A stretch of 17,446 bases of DNA from Bordetella parapertussis (lineage in GTDB: Bacteria; Cyanobacteriota; Cyanobacteriia; PCC-6307; Cyanobiaceae): positions 1-17,446 of the forward strand of contig CALPMR020000030.1 in the NCBI GenBank assembly GCA_943324725.2. The letters run 5' to 3'. Each line of letters begins with the position of its first letter. Within the stretch, counting starts at the first letter, position 1. Position numbers and translations under genes: made by a program. The notes beneath the pieces are model-generated. The model was not told where the DNA came from and did no database searches. It worked only from the letters and a program-made list of their open reading frames with translations. Shown piece after piece: positions 14,382 to 17,446 of this stretch.

Positions 14382-14591
14382 TCAGGACGCTTGTTGATAG
14401 AGCTGCTCCAGGCGCTCGCGGTTCAAGTCCACGTACAGAACGGCTTCGCCGTGTTTCGGGGCTTCGGGATGCCTGCTGCCCTTGGTGCGGGATCTGCTGC
14501 TGTTCTGGGCACCGAATCCCTGGCTCATCAAGGTAAAGGCGCCGCAGAGGATCACGGCAAAGCTGATCGTGTAGAGAAGGGAGAACAGCAC
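14382..14591 (-). CDS. Small single-helix membrane protein, possibly DUF2973-like
   Basis: A 69-residue protein with GTG start: MLFSLLYTISFAVILCGAFTL forms one N-terminal membrane helix. A basic Ser/Arg/Lys segment follows (about 28-46), then a soluble tail with GEAVLYVDLNRERLEQLYQQ. The helix followed by a short cytosolic tail ending in a 'LxxLY' helix resembles small cyanobacterial proteins grouped as DUF2973, but this is from memory. It starts 30 bases after the diguanylate cyclase stop and is likely co-transcribed with it, ending at the terminator near 14250. Function unknown. Confidence 0.65.
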   Translation of the reverse strand: MLFSLLYTISFAVILCGAFTLMSQGFGAQNSSRSRTKGSRHPEAPKHGEAVLYVDLNRERLEQLYQQAS

Positions 14592-14621
14592 GCGGCTGAA
14601 CCTGTCAGAGGTCGGATCAGC

Positions 14622-17446
14622 CTAATGTGAAGAACTGTTAACCGTGGCTTCGGCGCATGCGACTCGATTCCGTCCCATGGCCTTGGCTTGATACAGCGCC
14701 TCGTCCAGGCGCTGGAGCAGGTGATCGCGATCCTCGGCGTCCAGCAGCTGGGCCACGCCGAAGCTGCCGCTGACTCTAGGTACCGGTCCGATGGCCTGGC
14801 TGGCAATCAGGCTCCTGAGTTTTTCGGCGACCTGCTGGCCCTTTTCGGCACGACAGTGGGGCATCAGCACCATGAATTCCTCGCCGCCCCAGCGGGCCAG
14901 GCTGTCCGTGATGCGCAGTTGCCGGCTGATGCGCTGGCAGATCTGCACCAGCACCTCATCACCGATCTGGTGGCCAAAGGTGTCATTGATCGATTTGAAG
15001 TGGTCGATGTCGAACATCACCAGGGTCAGCTGACTGCCGTAGCGATGGGACCGAGCAATTTCTGCGTCCAGCTTTGACTCAAGCGTGCGGCGATTGGAGA
15101 TGCCTGTCAGCGAATCCGTCGTGGCTAGTTTCCGCAGTTCGCTGTTAGCGGCTGAGAGGGCGTTGTTGGACTCCAGCAAGGCAAGCCTGGCGGCCTGGGC
15201 CTGATCGCGGGCCTGTTGCAGCTCCAGCTCATGAAGCTTCCGTTCCTGAATGTTGCGGCTCATGCCAAGCAATTGCACGGCATTGGCTCGGTGATCGATC
15301 AGGGGGATGGCCAGCACCTCACACCAGGTGGTCTTGCCGTCCTTGCGGTGGTACTCCAGCTCTGCATGAAAATTGTCCAGTTGTTCACCTCTGGCCATGA
15401 CGGTCTGCAGTCGCTGGAGGTAGTTGGTCCATAGGAGTGCAGACTTTGGTGTCAGGATCTGCTCGATGGCCTGGTCCATGGCTTCTTCGGCTGTGAAGCC
15501 TCGAAGTCTTTCCACCGCTGGGCTGATATAGCTCATGTTGCCGTCTTGTTCCATCGTCCAGATCACATCATTGGCATTGTCTGCCAGCAGGCGATGGCGT
15601 TCTTCACTGCAGCGAAGGGCTTCTTCGGCTGCCACTTCGTCGTCAATCACACGGAAGCTGGCCACGCTGCCTGAAGATTGTCCGCTGTCATTGCGATAGG
15701 GGCTGGCATGGGTCTCGATCCAGTGAGGCTGGCCATCTTTGGCCAGCACCTGGTCGCGGACGACGATGGCATCACCACGGCAAATCTGTTCCCAGTGTTG
15801 TTGGAGATGGCCTGCTTCGCCCTGTTGGCTGAGTACTTCGGCGCCGTGGCGCCCAATCCAGTCTTCAGGCCGCCAGCCCAGGGTCTGCTCCAGTGCAGGC
15901 GAAACCCAGCTGACCCGGCCATCAGCGGTCAGAAGCACCATCACGTCCGAGGAGTTTTCGGCGAGCAGGCGAAAGTGCTGTTCCGATTCGCGCAGGGACG
16001 CTTCGGTGCGCTTGTGAGCCGTGATGTCGGTGGTATAGCCAAGCAAGCAGTCAGCTTCATCCTGGCGAGGCAGAATCATTTTGTGAGACAGAAAGATGCG
16101 CTCTTCTCCTGAGGCCGTGACAATCACCTCTTCGCGGCAAATCGAGGAACCGCAACTGAAAACCTCCTGATCGGATGCGGAAATCATGCCGGCGAGATCA
16201 GCTTGTAATAGCTCTGCATCGGTGTTGCCAAGGATCTCCTCGGCTGGGCGGCCGATCAGGCTGGCGACTTCGCGATTGGCGTAGAGATAGCGTCCGCTCC
16301 TGTCTTTCACGTAAACCTGGGCGTCGATATGGCTGAGGATTGTATTCAGCAGTATCTGATTCTTCAGGATTTGTCGTGAAGCCTCTTTCTGCTCGGTGAT
16401 GTCGATGGCCTGAGCAATGTATAGTCGTGCTGACGCGTCATCGTTGCGGATGCAGGAGACGGAGAGGTCGCCCCAGATGGTTTCGCCGTTCGACTTGAGA
16501 AAGCGTCTGATCAGCCGATAGGATGGGATCAGATTGGCGTTGATATCTTCGATAAGTCCAGCGTCTTGATCGCGATCTTCTGGGTGCATGAAATCGGCCC
16601 AGGTTCTGTGCAGGAATGTGTGCTCATCACACCCGAGCATGTCGCACATCGCTCGATTGACTTTGACAAAATGTCCATCCGCTGCCGAGATCAGGCAGAA
16701 GCCAATCGCTGCCTGCTCCTCCACTTTGCGCAGCAGGGCTTCGGATTCAAGTTGTTTGCGGCGGGCCTGCGCCAGAATCTCCCGCGTCTCGACGTCCCGT
16801 TGGATGTCGCGCCAGCCCCCCACCGAGCCGATTCTGCTGCCGTCAGCGGCATTCAGCTGGCGGACATTGACAGCGATCCAGGTGTCGTGGCCGTCCTTGC
16901 AGCGCACCTTCAGCTCCAATTGTTGATGACCTTCGCTGGGCAGGGCCGCCATGGCGGCGCGATGGCGCAGGCGGTGATCGGGGTGGACCAGCTGTTCAAA
17001 GGGTTGGCCGATCAACTCTTCGGGCTGCCAGCCCGTCAGGGCCGTGAGCGAGCTGGAGAACCAGGTGGGCACGCCGCTCGGATCGGCTTGAAACACCACA
17101 TCCGAGGCGTTTTCAGCTAGCAGCCGGTAACGGGCCTCCGATTCGGCCAGGGATCGGAAGCTGGCCTCCTGCCTCTGGTAACGCTCCACCTGGCTGTGGA
17201 TGTCCCGTATCCAACCGATGGCCCCGGCTTCGACGGCCGGATCACAGTGGCGGGCCAGGGAGATATGGGCCCAGCGCCAGTCGCCATCGCGGTGCTTCAG
17301 TCGGGTGCTGGCTTCCGCCCGCTTGCCGCTGGCCGCAGCCACCACCAGGGCCCGCAAGGCGGCGGGATCGACCGGGTGAGCGAGATGATCGAGGGATTGA
17401 TTGCGCAGCTCCTCAGGGCGCCAGCCCAGCAGAGCTTCAATCGAAT
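14622..17446 (-). CDS. Multi-PAS sensor diguanylate cyclase (5' end beyond window)
   Basis: The frame is open to the right edge, where the last readable codons (ALLGWRPEEL) are already inside a PAS domain, so the true start lies outside; at least 940 residues are present. Six PAS-type repeats can be picked out, each with a GW/GR...E core and most with a following PAC-like 'GxxxDIT' segment: one partial at the edge, then around RYRLLAENASDVVF, AIGFCLISAADGHF, IDAQVYVKDRSGRY, HFRLLAENSSDVMV and RHRLLADNANDVIW. A coiled stretch leads into a GGDEF domain: TDSLTGISNRRTLE, FDIDHFKSIND and the active site GGEEF (about 14873-14887). RITD five residues before it is an intact inhibitory I-site. It should make c-di-GMP with product feedback. 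No EAL domain and no membrane helix are visible in the part present. Confidence 0.95.
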   Translation of the reverse strand, partial: SIEALLGWRPEELRNQSLDHLAHPVDPAALRALVVAAASGKRAEASTRLKHRDGDWRWAHISLARHCDPAVEAGAIGWIRDIHSQVERYQRQEASFRSLAESEARYRLLAENASDVVFQADPSGVPTWFSSSLTALTGWQPEELIGQPFEQLVHPDHRLRHRAAMAALPSEGHQQLELKVRCKDGHDTWIAVNVRQLNAADGSRIGSVGGWRDIQRDVETREILAQARRKQLESEALLRKVEEQAAIGFCLISAADGHFVKVNRAMCDMLGCDEHTFLHRTWADFMHPEDRDQDAGLIEDINANLIPSYRLIRRFLKSNGETIWGDLSVSCIRNDDASARLYIAQAIDITEQKEASRQILKNQILLNTILSHIDAQVYVKDRSGRYLYANREVASLIGRPAEEILGNTDAELLQADLAGMISASDQEVFSCGSSICREEVIVTASGEERIFLSHKMILPRQDEADCLLGYTTDITAHKRTEASLRESEQHFRLLAENSSDVMVLLTADGRVSWVSPALEQTLGWRPEDWIGRHGAEVLSQQGEAGHLQQHWEQICRGDAIVVRDQVLAKDGQPHWIETHASPYRNDSGQSSGSVASFRVIDDEVAAEEALRCSEERHRLLADNANDVIWTMEQDGNMSYISPAVERLRGFTAEEAMDQAIEQILTPKSALLWTNYLQRLQTVMARGEQLDNFHAELEYHRKDGKTTWCEVLAIPLIDHRANAVQLLGMSRNIQERKLHELELQQARDQAQAARLALLESNNALSAANSELRKLATTDSLTGISNRRTLESKLDAEIARSHRYGSQLTLVMFDIDHFKSINDTFGHQIGDEVLVQICQRISRQLRITDSLARWGGEEFMVLMPHCRAEKGQQVAEKLRSLIASQAIGPVPRVSGSFGVAQLLDAEDRDHLLQRLDEALYQAKAMGRNRVACAEATVNSSSH

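Overview
The window reads as cyanobacterial chromosome, most likely from a GC-rich Synechococcus/Cyanobium-type picocyanobacterium. The strongest evidence is a complete orange carotenoid protein (OCP), beta-carotene ketolase (CrtW) and fluorescence recovery protein (FRP) cluster, a set known only from cyanobacteria. A small membrane protein resembling a cyanobacterial family (DUF2973) and a MiaE-type tRNA hydroxylase next to aroQ fit this. The genus is inferred; no rRNA or marker protein in the window settles it.

Layout. (1) 1-1454: tRNA-Thr (cut by the window edge) and tRNA-Tyr on the minus strand, back to back with an overlapping aroQ-miaE pair on the plus strand. (2) 1506-3763: a secreted-type GDSL esterase with RTX calcium-binding repeats (minus) and a small membrane protein (plus). 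(3) 3792-5920: the photoprotection operon, read OCP > CrtW > FRP on the minus strand. The ocp stop and crtW start overlap in TTGA, and a perfect 13-bp hairpin lies just inside crtW. (4) 5921-7667: mostly non-coding, with one small membrane-protein candidate and a decayed IS1182-like transposase. (5) 7668-12311: a minus-strand polysaccharide operon, read GH10 glycoside hydrolase > HlyD-type membrane-fusion protein > BcsA-type beta-glycan synthase with a PilZ (c-di-GMP) domain. The synthase gene is visibly more AT-rich than its neighbours. (6) 12355-13952: a graveyard of minus-strand remnants: the first part of an NAD-dependent sugar epimerase, a UDP-glucuronate decarboxylase that lacks its N-terminus and is frameshifted, a DDE transposase piece, and an AraC-type regulator with an internal stop. 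(7) 13953-17446: a structured intergenic stretch ending in a clear terminator, a small membrane protein, and a large multi-PAS diguanylate cyclase that runs off the right edge.

How the genes fit together. OCP quenches phycobilisome energy under strong blue light, CrtW supplies the keto-carotenoid it needs, and FRP switches it off; all three lie in one tight cluster. The glycan operon carries its own c-di-GMP receptor, and a diguanylate cyclase with an intact inhibitory site lies about 2.3 kb upstream of it on the same strand, so a local c-di-GMP-controlled exopolysaccharide module is plausible. The pseudogenes between them suggest that an older nucleotide-sugar/capsule locus was broken up by insertion sequences and rearrangement beside this operon.
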